Part shown: in pieces, positions 52,586 through 64,000 of the stretch | How the letters are laid out: each line of letters opens with the position of its first letter | Numbering within the stretch: position 1 is the first letter of the stretch | Assembly: GCA_004154925.1 (NCBI GenBank) | Contig: QJNS01000055.1 | Location: 295,099-359,098 of the forward strand | Reading direction: 5' to 3' | Origin: Monosporascus cannonballus | Lineage: Eukaryota > Ascomycota > Sordariomycetes > Xylariales | Length of the DNA: 64,000 nt | Translations under genes and position numbers: made by a program | The notes under the pieces: generated by a model | Told to the model about the DNA's origin: nothing | What the model saw: only the letters and a program-made list of their open reading frames with translations | The model's database searches: none

Positions 52586-53256
52586 ATTTCTTTTAATTAC
52601 TGTAAAAACTTAATGGTTAGAAGTTATAAATTAAACCTTTTTAACAAGAATTTAAAATAGGTTTATAGATATTATAAGATTTTTAACTTAAATTAAGTTT
52701 AATCTTCCGTTTTATAAACGTTTTTTAATAGAAAATTAGCAAAAGAATAGTTATTTTATAATTGTTTACAGGCAAAAGTTTTATAATTCGGACTTATTAT
52801 AAAGAAATATTGATAAATTTATCTTTACGAGTTTTCTAATATGATTAATTATATAATTAATAAGTAGCGATATTTTACAATGAAATTTAAATACTATATA
52901 ACATATTATTAAATAAATCTATATATTTCGCTAAGCAAAGTTAATATCCGAAAGTTCGATATAATTTATTCGTTTAACAGTAATTTCGAATTTATTAAAA
53001 ATATATTATTTTATTTTCCTTATAACGGGTTGAATTTTAACTTAAAACCGATTTATATATTCTATTTAAAATACAGTCTTCTACAATATATATAAATAAA
53101 GTTATTATTTTAAATAAACGTGTATTTCATATATATTTCGAAAAGAAAAATTAGAATATAAAATAACGACAAATACTTTAATTATTCAATTAAAAAAGAT
53201 AAAGATAAACTTTAAAAAGAACAAATACCGTTTCGAAAAAACTTAACAAGGTGTAA

Positions 53257-53378
53257 TTATAAGTCATGAGAACAAAAACGTAGCCATTACACTATTAAAA
53301 GTGGAACGTTGTCAGCTCGAACACTGACCGCCTTGTTCTACTCTATATATCTACTAGGTGCCACTTGGGACTGTGACA
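53257..53378 (+). repeat. Mini-LTR (about 122 bp), no clear target duplication
   Basis: It matches the LTRs of the 60,875-61,351 element along its length (shared CACTATTAAAAGTG-type block, GTCAGCTCGA, CTTGTTCT and CTCTATATATCTAC). The 5' end is eroded, and flanking 5-mers do not match. Confidence 0.65.
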
Positions 53379-53680
53379 TTAATATAAAATAGTTTAATTT
53401 TAGTAAAAAGTGGCATTTTAATAACAAATATCGTTCTTTTATTAAAAAGAACTTAAAAAATTGTTACACTTAACAAAGAGCTAAAACGGTTAAATATAAA
53501 ATAAATAACAAGTTAGAAAAACTTTAATCCGATCTTTTATTAAAATATATTATTATTGTAATTAGCTAAATTAAAATAATCTCTTAAAAGACTAATATTA
53601 CTTCATATCTTAAGATTTTAAAAATAAAGCTTAAAAGTTTTATCTAAAATGAACGTCTTTTAAGATAATTATAAAACTAA

Positions 53681-53806
53681 TAACACAGTCCTAAAAAGCG
53701 CTTAGTAGGTATATAGGGCAGAAGAAGGCGGTTAGTGCTCGAGCTGACAACGTTCCACTTTTGTAGGAGTGTAATAGCTAGACTTCAGTTTTTTTGTGCT
53801 GTAATA
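53681..53806 (-). repeat. Solo mini-LTR (126 bp) with ACTAA target duplication
   Basis: This is an inverted copy of the 53,257-53,378 unit, flanked by perfect ACTAA on both sides (53,676-53,680 and 53,807-53,811). It shares the subtype-specific GGAACGTTGTCAGCTCGA with its neighbour. Confidence 0.8.
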
Positions 53807-56800
53807 ACTAAAATACTTTTTATTATTTCGATATATAAAAGTACGAAATATACGACGAATATATCCAGTTTCGACTACATATTAATAATTATAAATATTT
53901 AATTTTTTAATTTTATATGCTTTTAAAATATATAATATACTTTTTAAAAAATCTTTTAATAATCTTTGATAATTTAATTTAATATTGAGTTTGTTATAAC
54001 AACGATTATTTAATATTTTTATAACGTACAGAAGTAACGAATTTTAATCTAAATAAAATAACGAAATATATATTAAACAAAATAACAAATATAAATATAT
54101 AAAACTATTTCGATAGCTAAAATATCTTATCTTTTATTATTTATCTTTCGAATCAAAGCAAAGCTAAAATATTATAAAGTAAAGATATTTATATTATTTC
54201 TTAATATTATATATCTACTGCATAGGTTTTACACAAGTATAACTTTTTCAAAGGTTTATATTTTTAAATTATTAACCTGAAAAATACGAAATTGAAAAAT
54301 GTAATCCATATATAAACAATTATTATAATACGTATATTATAAAAAACGCTTCAAAATTCAAATATTTATTTTTTAAAAAAATAAATTACGTTAGTTAAAA
54401 ATGATTAAAAGTTTTCGAAATTAAGACGTTATGAAATGTATAATAATAAAACGTTATAAAAATAGAAACAAAAACCTAATTAAATTAAACTTTCTTTTTA
54501 ATGTACCACTTAAAGGTTTAAAATTATATTCGATTTTTAAACACAACCTAGTTTTATTTTCTTAACGATAATAAAAAAAATAGATTTTGAAAGAAATATA
54601 CAATAAGTTTTTATAGCTTATATAACATAAACAAAGGTTTATTTAAATACGAATATAAATAGATATTTTGAAAGTTTCAAATGCAAATTTTATTAAAATC
54701 CAAAAATATTAAAAACAACATTTATTCGATCAAACGGAGGTTTTAAAACATAATATTATCTTGAAAATATTGTAGTTTCGTTTTAATTATCTAGAGATTA
54801 ATTAAAACAATGAAAAGTTTTTAAGCATAATAACATAATACTAAGAAAGAAATATTAAGAAATCTGTTATATAATTAAAGAAATTCAAATTTCAGATGTA
54901 TTTAATACAATACGTCTCAAATATCGTAAAGTTAAAACATTATAATTTATTATTATATAAAGAATACGATTATCGAATTCCTATAAAAGAAAAACATTAT
55001 TTTAAATTTTACTAAACTTATTAAATACATTATAAAAACTCGAAAAGAGTTTAAAGATATATATAATTATATGAAAAAAGACATATCTGATTTTTTAAGT
55101 CTCTAGTAGATTGTTTACTGTTTGAAATTTGAAAATTAAAAATAACAAATAAAAGGCAGATTAAAATAAGAATCTCGTTTATCGATATATGGTTAATTAC
55201 AAATAACTATATAATATTATGATTAAAAACAAATACTTTTACCATTTAGAAACATCTTAATTAATGTTGATAAAATGAAATAATTTAGAAAGTTTAATTT
55301 TGAAAATAGTTATTAACGTATTCAAATATCTAAAAGAAATTTACAGGTAGAAAAATATACGACTATAGCGAATGTCGAATTATATTGATAGAATATATTA
55401 ATATCTCGGAGGTTTTCAACGTTTAATTGTGGTTATCGTTAAAGACCTTTTAAATAAAGTCGTATTTATATATTTAAAAACTTTAAAAAAGCATTAAAAG
55501 TAAAATACTAGAACGTTTAAAATTTTCAATAATACGATTATTAGATTTAACATAATAAAAATATATAATACACTTAATAATTAAATCTTTTAAAATGAAC
55601 TTTTACGTTCGGCTAAATTTAATTTGAAAACTCTAATTTAAAGTAATTAAAAAGTAACTTATCTGCAATAAAGCGAACGTTATAAATATCAAATAAATTT
55701 TAAGATTTATTAATTACGTATATACCTTAAGTAAGTTATATAAAGATATAATGAAATTATCAACAAAGTCTTTTTTTTAAATATACGTGAAGAAGTTTCA
55801 TACTTTCAAAAAAGATTACAGAATTTTCTAGTAACTTGAAAACAAAATTACTAAGATACTAATAATAAAATTCTTTAACGATAACAAAAAAACGAGTAAA
55901 AACCAAAGTTTTAAAATACGACTTAAACGCTATTTTGAAACAATAAAAAAAAGAAAAATAATGCTCGATACTTATTACTTCAAAGATTTACAAAATCTAA
56001 AGTTTAAATATTCGATTTATAATAAAACGTTATTAATAATGATTAATATTTATATGAAATTCAAATACATTTTTATCGAAACTCAAGAATGTATTAATAT
56101 TTTCTTTAAATATGAATTTTATTTTAATTGATACAAACACCAACGTTAAACAAACGCTGTAAATTTAAATATATTGCTTATTATAATTGAATTTTAAAAT
56201 ATATTTTATCAAAAGTAGGTTTTAAATAGATATATATAGTTGTATAAAAAGCTCACAATTTTAAACCTTTTAAACGAGATTTAAATACATGATAGTTTAA
56301 GGAAATTAATATCATGTAATAATTTAAAATATTAAAAAAACTAATTGTCGAATATTTAATAAAATTTCTAAATGTTTATATTAAGAATTGAAAAAGGAAT
56401 TTAATAAATAACAATAAATTAAAAATGAGCTATTATGTTATAGAAATATTTATATCATTCGACATTGATAAAACTATTTCGGTTAAAAATCATATAAAAA
56501 GTTAGTATATAATTAATAATGCAATATAAAGGCTATTGAATATTTGTAAAAAGAAAATATAATGTTCAACAATTAAGAACAATAATTAAATAATTCATTA
56601 AAATTGATATTATTTTTAATAGAAATAAACTAAATCGTTATAAACTATAAATTTGATTTTTATTTAAAAATACTTTTATAAAATATAAAATTGAATAATT
56701 TGCAATTTTGTATTTAGTTTATTTTTATTTAAAACCCTCGTTAGCAATATCAAATAATATAAAATATAAATCACTATTAATAAATTTAATAGATATAAAT

Positions 56801-57226
56801 ATTTTTAAGTCTTAAACGAAATACAAGAATAAAAGGTGAACTTACCCTTTTATTAAAAATTATTTCAATAATTATAAAATACTAGAAACGTTTATTTGCG
56901 ATAAGAATACTCCTTTTATATTAAAATTTAATGTTAGTTGTTTAAATACATTAAAATTGAGCTTAAGCTATTAATGACATCTTATTTTTATATAGACAAT
57001 TAAATAAAATAATTACACCAAATTCTAAATCAATGCTTTAAGAATGCTCTTAATTATGAACAAAGTAATTAAATAAAAGTTTTACCAATGATATAAATAG
57101 CTCAAAATACGTCAATTAACAAAACTATAAATATATTTCTATATATAGCAATATATAAAGACGATTAAAAAAACGGGCAACCGGTTTTGAAAAATATTAC
57201 CACTGTACTAAGAGCAAAAATATTAA

Positions 57227-57366
57227 TGTTACGGCTGCACTATACCGCTACACCACTAGGGACAAAGGCAAAAGATCGGTGGAATGATCGCAATCGTGGC
57301 AATCATCCTAGTGCTTACAGCCGTATACATCACTAAAGCCTATACGGTATCACTCAAACCGTAACA
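57227..57366. repeat. Mini-LTR-like unit (140 bp) with ATTAA target duplication
   Basis: It starts TGTTACGGCTGCACTATACC and ends CTCAAACCGTAACA, with ATTAA on both sides (57,222-57,226 and 57,367-57,371). The interior is unrelated to the other units, so it is a separate family with the same ends. Confidence 0.78.
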
Positions 57367-60300
57367 ATTAATAAGAAAAGTCGAAATAATATAAACCGGT
57401 TTTAAAATTAAGTTATAATTCCTCTAGTAAAAATTAATTCAATGTTGTAATTAAAAAACAAAGGAATTGCATTTATTGAAAAAAAAATAGAATTTTCTAA
57501 TCATATTAAAAATAAAATATGACGTGTAATATCATATAAATTAATGCTGAGAAGATAATAATAAATTAATTTTTAAAACATTTAATATATTTAAAATTAA
57601 TAAAATTATTAAACACGAACTATTAACGATAGTTATCTAAAGCTATAAAAATATACTCTAAATTTTATTTTTCTTTACTTGTACCAATACCTAAAAACGC
57701 TGTTTTAAAAACAAATTTAAAAATAGAAGAAAATATTAAAAAATACGAAGGTAAAAGAAAACTTATTTCTAAAACAGTTAAATGCAAAATTTAATTTTTA
57801 ATAAAATAAAAAAATACTTATACGAAATATTTTTAAAATCTCCTAAATGTCTGGCGAATATAATTAATCTAATTAAAATGTGTTACTTCTAAATTTTTAA
57901 TCGACAATCTTCAACGCAGCTGAAATCGTAAATAATTCTTTGTCTAAATTTAACTTTTTATTGTGTTAATCGAAAAAGATTTAAAACTTTCGTTATAACA
58001 TTTATTTTCGAAATACATCGTACTTATTTTTTTTATATAACATTGCTTTTTTTCTAATCTTTTTTATTTTTTTAAATTAATTCAATTTAGATCTTTGTTT
58101 TAAAATAATTGCTGCCTTTTTTAAAAATATTTTAATAAAAATAGAAAACGTCTAAATTAATCCATAAACTTTTAAGATTTTCTTTTGGTTAATAAAATGG
58201 TTTTAACGCAGACTTAAATTATTTAACTGTTTTTGACAACTTTTTAATATATTAAAAACATTCTTTAGCTTCGTGTCATATTTTCTTTAAATGATCGCAC
58301 TTTTTACCCCGCTTCGATAGCGAATTTGTAACAAAAATACCGTACACAAAATATTAACGACAAACTTAACAATTATAACTCAGAATAACGATAATGTAAA
58401 ATAATCAAAATTATCGAAACGAGCGTAATTTAATAGAAAACCTTTAATGCCAAATTTTATAATGAAATTAATAGAATTATTACAAGAATTACGTTAATTT
58501 AAACAAATTGGTTTATAAATACGGTCTGTTATAATAAAATTAACTAAATCATTTTAAACACCTCTTTTAATAAACTAAAAAAACTATCTATAATTTTTAA
58601 GTTGAAAATACAAATCTTTGGAAAAGAAAAGTTATTTTATAAAAACAAAGAATTTTATTACGAAAAGAACCTGCCCTTAACGTATAACGTAAACTGGTAA
58701 CTGCTAAATTCCGGATATAAAATCTTAATTTTCCAAATAATCTAAATAATTTAAATAATCAAAGTAACTTAAAACTATATTATTCAAATCATATAAATTC
58801 ACAATATATCTATTAAAAAATATATAAAAAACTATTTCCTCTTATTAATAACTACGAATTTAATTTCACTTTTTAAATGCTAATCTAGAACTATAATTAA
58901 AGATATGGTTTTTTATTAAAAGAAGAATCTGCACATTTGATAACGAGTAAACCCATAAATTAAAACTCTTTTCAAATACTGCTTATAACTTTAGATGAAT
59001 GTATAACTGAATGATTATAATATAAAAAATAGCGTAAAGTTTTACGTAGTATTAAAATAAATTACATAAAATCTAATTAATAATACCGGGTTTTTCTTTT
59101 TATTTATATATAAAATAAAATATTTAGTTTTCCGAAAATAAATACAATATTTTGTTTTCAATGAAATAGAACGAATAATTACGGATTTAATTAAAACCAT
59201 TTCTTTAACAAATATGTAATTTTTTAAAAAGATTTAATAATTCATTTTCGTTTTTATATTACGAAAATATATTAAAATTTAAAATTAAAACATTTGAAGA
59301 TTTGGTAACCTTAAATAGTAAATTAATTTTTAAAATTCACATAATATCGTCACTTAAACTATTTCCTTATTAAAGTGTTTAATAAAGAATTTCAAAATAT
59401 GTATATTTCTCAATTTCAAAAATAAATACCTAAGGAATTTGACAAATATCTTATATTTAATTATACAAATATAGATATAATTATTTACAAAATGCGTTGT
59501 ATTAATTTTATAAAATAATAAAGATTCAAAACATTTTTTAAACTTAAATCAGTAAAAAAATTTCGTTTCCAATTTTTTTTTAACTTTTTTATATAAAATA
59601 AATCGTTTTAGAAAACGTTAAGAAGGTTATAGTTTAATTATAACGCTTAATTTAGTAATACTATTATAACATTCGTTAATTTCGAAATTTTCGTTATTGT
59701 TAAATTTTAGTTGATAAACATTTATATTGTTATTTATTTCAAAAAACAGTTTTTAGTATCCAGTACTTTTATTAATACTTTTGAATCGAATTGTATAATA
59801 AATAATCGATATTTACTTGTTTTTGATATTTTCTATTTTAAGATTACGGGATATATAATAAAAAATAAAATTGCTTTGGTTTTCGATTCGCGCGGGTAAA
59901 TAATAAACAATTAAATAATTATTATGCGATATTATTAAAAATTTAAAAAACAATTCTTCAAAATGTAATAGGACTAAAAGCCTTTTACGTTAGTATTATT
60001 TTAAAAGTTCTATCATAGAAGTTTAAAATCTGATAATAGAATATAAGTTATTTTTTCGGAATAAAAAAATTCAAACAAAATGTAAACCTAATTTCGACAT
60101 AATTTACATTTCTATATAAAAAGTAAAGACTTTTAATATTTGAAATTTAAATGTTTATAATTTATAATATTTATAATTTATAATGTTAAAACTATTTTAT
60201 AAATGGCTAAAAACTATATTAATCATATTATTATATTTTTAAAATATAGAAATTATATATATACGCAGATTTTTTAAGTAACTTCAAAATCTAAAGTTTA

Positions 60301-60874
60301 AAGCCGAAGTTTCAAATAGTTGAGGTATATTATATAAAATCATTTTATTTATTTTATGCTATATAATAAATTTCATAATTCTAAAATACTAAAACCTAAT
60401 ATAATAACAATATTTTAATTTTTTAATAATCTATCTTTTTACAACAAAGCGTTGTAAATTATTAAATACTTTAAATATTAAACTTACAATATTATAGATT
60501 TTTTATTCTTAAAATTGAATAGAAGAACCATATTACAATAATGATAACAAATTACTATAGGTAATATTGAAATCAAAATACTTTTTTTATATAATACACA
60601 ATTTACTAAAAATAAATAAATGAATTAAATATACACTTTGCAAAAAAGTATTAATTAAGGTAATAAATTCGATAATGTAATTATATATTATAAATTGGAA
60701 ATATAAATATAATTTGTATATTTCTTATCAAAGTTTTATTACTTTAAATTTAATTAGTTTAAAGCTTAAGTTAACTTAATTTGAGTTTTATGTATATAAT
60801 ATATAAACGTATTCGTAAAAAAAACGAAAAACGAAAAGAAATAAGAACTTACAGTATAATTAAAAGCTTATATC
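57367..60874. other. AT-rich DNA without recognisable gene
   Basis: No gene or transposon protein was recognised. A patch at 58,665-58,905 repeats 36,715-36,960. Open frames here are short and low-complexity. Confidence 0.5.
58665..58905 (+). repeat. Diverged repeat, right copy (possible LTR of an older outer element)
   Basis: The partner of 36,715-36,960, in the same orientation. The region before it (about 58,510-58,560) also resembles the 3' internal end of the left-arm gypsy (20,470-20,510: TACG(A/G)TCTG(C/T)TATAATAA). That is consistent with a 3' LTR. Confidence 0.35.
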
Positions 60875-60996
60875 TATTACGGTACGAGAGCAAGGGTATA
60901 GCTATCACACTATTAAAAATGAAACGTTATCAGCTCGAACACTAACCGTCTTGTTCTGCTCTATATATCTACGAGGTGTCACTTAATACCGTAACA
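60875..60996 (+). repeat. 5' LTR (122 bp) of the miniature element
   Basis: It starts TATTACGGTACGAG and ends ATACCGTAACA. It is aligned gap-free with the 3' copy. Confidence 0.85.
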
Positions 60997-61229
60997 GTAG
61001 GTCCTCTTTCAAATTGCATCGTCCCGATACAATCAATTAAAAATTAAGGATTTTCCACTGAAAATCGCTTAGCCGTTCAGCAATTTTCGAATTATACGTT
61101 AATTTAAGCTCTATACTCAAGGTAATTGCGCTAATTAAAAATCCGCCCCGTACGTACCCCTTGAATACGGGGTAAGATAACTGCCTAATCCAAGAATCGA
61201 ATGTACAACCCATGGAGAAGCTGACAAAC

Positions 61230-61351
61230 TGTTACAGCACGAGAACAAGGGCGTAGCCATCACACCACTAAAAGTGAAACGTTATCAGCTCGAGCACTGA
61301 CCGTCTTGTTCTGCTCTATATACCTACGAGATATTACTTAATACTGTAACA
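61230..61351 (+). repeat. 3' LTR (122 bp) of the miniature element
   Basis: It starts TGTTACAGCACGAG and ends ATACTGTAACA. It is the less mutated copy at its 5' end. Confidence 0.85.
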
Positions 61352-61356
61352 ATATC

Positions 61357-63908
61357 GATTATTTAACATTTATCGAATATAAATTTCGAAAGTACGAAAG
61401 ATTATTATTAGTTATAAAGTTATATTTAATTAAAAGGCCGTTTTAATTATAAGAAACGTTCGATTTAACGATATATAAGAAACTTATAAATAAATTATAT
61501 ATTTTTAAGTTTTTTCTTAAAAGATTAATTATCAACATTCTTCATTATTATGTTAATTTATATAATAATTATAACGTGTTCAAAACTGTAAATAATTTCG
61601 ATTTCAAATATGAAAATTATCTGAATTATTAATTAGAATATTAAAATTTCATTATAAAGAAATTTATAGATAAAACTAGATTTAATCGTAAACTTTTATC
61701 TTGCAGAAATATTTTGAATTCGAAAAACAAATTTTAAAAAACTTTGATCAAACGCAATTTAATAATTAACTAGAAATATCCATTTATTAAAATATTTACC
61801 AATTAATTATAACACTCGAAGAGTACAACTAGAAGTTTTTAAAAAAACATATTTAACAACATTTATAAATAATATAAATAATATATTTATATTTAAAATA
61901 AAACTCAACTTTTTATATATAAAAATATTAATAAATTAAAAACCCGTACTTATTACAATTATAATATTACAAGAAGTAAGGTCAACAAAATAGTATATAT
62001 TTAATTACAAAATAAAAAACTAGAAAAAAGGAAAAATTCTAACGATCTCGAAAATATTAACGTTTATACTTTAAGGGCTATAATAATTTACAGAAATAAG
62101 AGAATAAAGTGTATTTTAAATCGAAATGAAAAAAACTTTAAATATATTTCTATTATTATAATATATAATAAAATAAAAGTATAAAAATTTATATATTTTT
62201 AAATTATAATTATAATAATAATAATATAAAATGGTAAAAGACTTTAATATTTTATTAAAAAACATAGATTTTATTAAGAAAGTGTAAAGGTTAAACTATT
62301 TAAAGTTTTAAAATATTTCGATAAATATTTTTTGAGAGATTTCTTTTTAAAAAGGGTTAAAATGCTAAGATATTTTTGGAATACAAAATAGTAAAAAGGT
62401 TTATTTGCGTAAATTAAATGTAAATTAATGTGAGATAACGAGGGTGCAACTCTAGCCACAATACCAAAAGGTTAGGAATTTCAAACCCTTCTGAGCTATA
62501 TCAGCAACTAGTTACTTTTCTTAATTTTTGAAGACGTCTTATCAGGATATATAGGGTCCCGTTCTAGCCCTTATTGGCTAGAGAGGGCTGCGTTATCTTA
62601 CAATTAATCCCTTTAAAGTAAATATTTATATATAAAACTAATAGAAATAGATATTAAAACGCTACAAATTATATATTTACAAATATATTTATTATTAAAT
62701 TTGTAAATACATATTTCGATTTATCATAATTATAATAACGAAACTTAGTTTTAAAATATATTAATTCGACTTAATATAAGTTTTTTGAATATGTTATACG
62801 TAAAATAAATTTTCGTACTTTATATTTTTTTAATAACTTTTAAAAACGAAATATAGGTAAAATTCAAAAATATTCTATATAAATTAAAAGATTTACTATT
62901 ATTATATTATAAAAATTAAAGTACATATTATTTTTAAAAAAACCCATAATTATTTATAAGACATTACGTATATTTATTTTTATATTTAATGTATATATTT
63001 TATTACTTTTTCATACGTTAATTACTATAATTAAGCAGGTAAAGGAATTTGATAATTAAAAATAACGGTGCAATCTTAGAGGCTAAAAAAGATAAATTAA
63101 TTTCCAAATATTAAATAATCCTAAATAAATAAAAAATCAACTGTTTTGACGAATAATTACTATATTAAAAAATTATTATTGGTTTTAAATTGCACAATAA
63201 CGTTTCCTTTTTTAATGGTGTTAAAAATATTAATTAAATATTTTTAAAACCTGTAAAACCTTTCAAAAATAGATCAAACATTTTTAAATTGTATTAATAT
63301 TTATTTGAGATATAATAATAATAATTCGCCTAAATATAATGTTGTCTTATTTTTATTAAAGTTTTCACGTAAATTGTTAATTAAATGTATTATAATAATT
63401 AATACATTATGTAGTTATTTTTCTTATATTAAAGATTGTTGTTAAATAATAATAACTTGTATAATCAAAATTAAATTACTTACGTTAAAATATACCGTTA
63501 CAATTTTATAATTTTTAGATTTTTATTTTAGAATTTTGTATTAAAATTAAACAAAAGATACATTGTTTTTTATACGAATTACTAAATAGTTAAATAAATC
63601 ATTAAATAATCAATTAAATAAATAATTAAAAATATTAAGATAAATAAAAAACGCTACTAGGAAGTAATACTACGTTAAAAATAAAGTAAAATATCGTTTA
63701 AGATAATCTCTTTATTTATAACGTAAATATTAATTGCTTAAATACCGAAAAGGGTATTTGAATATACATTTAATTATTTTATATTATTTTTTATTTTATA
63801 AAATTTAAGAAAAATATTCTTCAAATTATATAATAAAAATAATGAAATATATAATTTTGTTAAGTTTTAAAATTTTTCGAATAATGTTTTTTTGAAAAAG
63901 AGAACAAG

Positions 63909-63910
<2 letters not shown>
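61357..63910. other. AT-rich DNA without recognisable gene, containing one mini-LTR unit
   Basis: Apart from the unit at 62,429-62,602, only AT-rich sequence with short low-complexity frames was seen. Confidence 0.5.
62429..62602. repeat. Solo LTR-like unit (174 bp) with ATTAA target duplication
   Basis: It starts TGTGAGATAACGAGG and ends CTGCGTTATCTTACA, giving TGT(G/A)AGATAAC terminal inverted repeats. It is flanked by ATTAA on both sides (62,424-62,428 and 62,603-62,607). A truncated relative lies at 39,439. Confidence 0.8.

Positions 63911-64000
<90 letters not shown>
63911..64000. repeat. ATT trinucleotide microsatellite running off the window end
   Basis: About 30 perfect ATT units reach the last base, so the true length is unknown. 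Confidence 0.95.

Larger units (their letters stand above)
52586..57226. other. AT-rich DNA without recognisable gene, with two mini-LTR units
   Basis: No protein similarity was found by eye. Apart from the mini-LTRs at 53,257-53,378 and 53,681-53,806 the sequence is uniform AT-rich decay, possibly the body of an older element flanked by the 36,715 and 58,665 repeats. Confidence 0.45.
60875..61351 (+). mobile_element. Miniature LTR retrotransposon (SMART/TRIM type), 477 bp, complete with target duplication
   Basis: Two 122-bp direct repeats (60,875-60,996 and 61,230-61,351) flank a 233-bp non-coding interior. The whole is bounded by perfect ATATC copies (60,870-60,874 and 61,352-61,356), while the inner flanks of each repeat do not match. 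That is the pattern of one insertion with two LTRs, not of two solo LTRs. LTRs start T(G/A)TTAC and end ACCGTAACA or ACTGTAACA, and they differ almost only by transitions. No ORF of note lies inside, so it must rely on proteins from another element. A purine-rich GGAGAAG lies near the 3' LTR. No tRNA primer site was recognised. Confidence 0.85.

Noticed and set aside
59711..59899. Open frame of 62 codons
   Set aside because: AT-driven composition, isolated, no recognisable domain.
62274..62459. Minus-strand frame of 61 codons overlapping a mini-LTR
   Set aside because: Runs from the LTR-like unit into AT-rich flank; no conservation expected.
1..64000. CRISPR arrays, rRNA genes, bacterial-type operons
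   Set aside because: No regularly spaced repeats, no rRNA sequence; introns, RIP and retrotransposons point to a fungal nuclear chromosome.

Overview
The window looks like a filamentous ascomycete (Pezizomycotina) chromosome segment with a split base composition. About 1-20,900 and 36,000-64,000 are very AT-rich. In these arms TA is abundant, CA and TG are scarce and CG is retained, and every recognisable transposon frame is riddled with stops. That is the signature of repeat-induced point mutation (RIP) acting on retrotransposons. Between them, about 21,250-35,950, lies a GC-balanced island that carries all the recognisable host genes, two of them with short fungal-type GTAAGT introns.

Left arm: a decayed Ty3/gypsy pol (1-5,119), an LTR-like segment, a Ty1/copia relic (about 5,540-6,990), then a gypsy element (7,614-20,917) split by a second, complete gypsy element (8,744-15,478; 387-bp LTRs, TATTA target duplication).

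Island: (1) a broken gene (23,062-26,669) of the stonustoxin/neoverrucotoxin-like family, with an N-terminal SNTX-type module, a fibronectin III-like module and an AIG1-like P-loop GTPase. It has one in-frame stop and two frame changes. (2) A 416-bp TA-flanked MITE sits at its 3' end, with a probable detached C-terminal piece beyond it. (3) A NIPA-type magnesium transporter on the minus strand (two exons, 741 aa, nine predicted membrane segments, long disordered tail). (4) A secreted polysaccharide (chitin) deacetylase on the plus strand (two exons, 281 aa, all NodB motifs). The rest of the island is non-coding, with small repeats and a second MITE-like inverted-repeat element.

Right arm: two gypsy elements of one family, with about 195-bp LTRs, are nested in opposite orientations: 37,620-52,585 on the minus strand, interrupted by 38,688-46,310 on the plus strand. 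Each has a 5-bp target duplication that differs only by a transition. Both may lie inside a third, older element. Scattered through the AT-rich arms are short (120-175 bp), far less mutated LTR-like units, most starting TGTTAC and ending GTAACA. Five are single copies with perfect 5-bp duplications, and one pair forms a complete 477-bp miniature LTR retrotransposon (60,875-61,351). The window ends in an ATT microsatellite.

The host genes do not form a pathway. The deacetylase and the NIPA transporter look functional; the SNTX-GTPase locus looks like a decaying pseudogene, unless the breaks are assembly errors. All boundaries and family calls were read by eye, without database searches.
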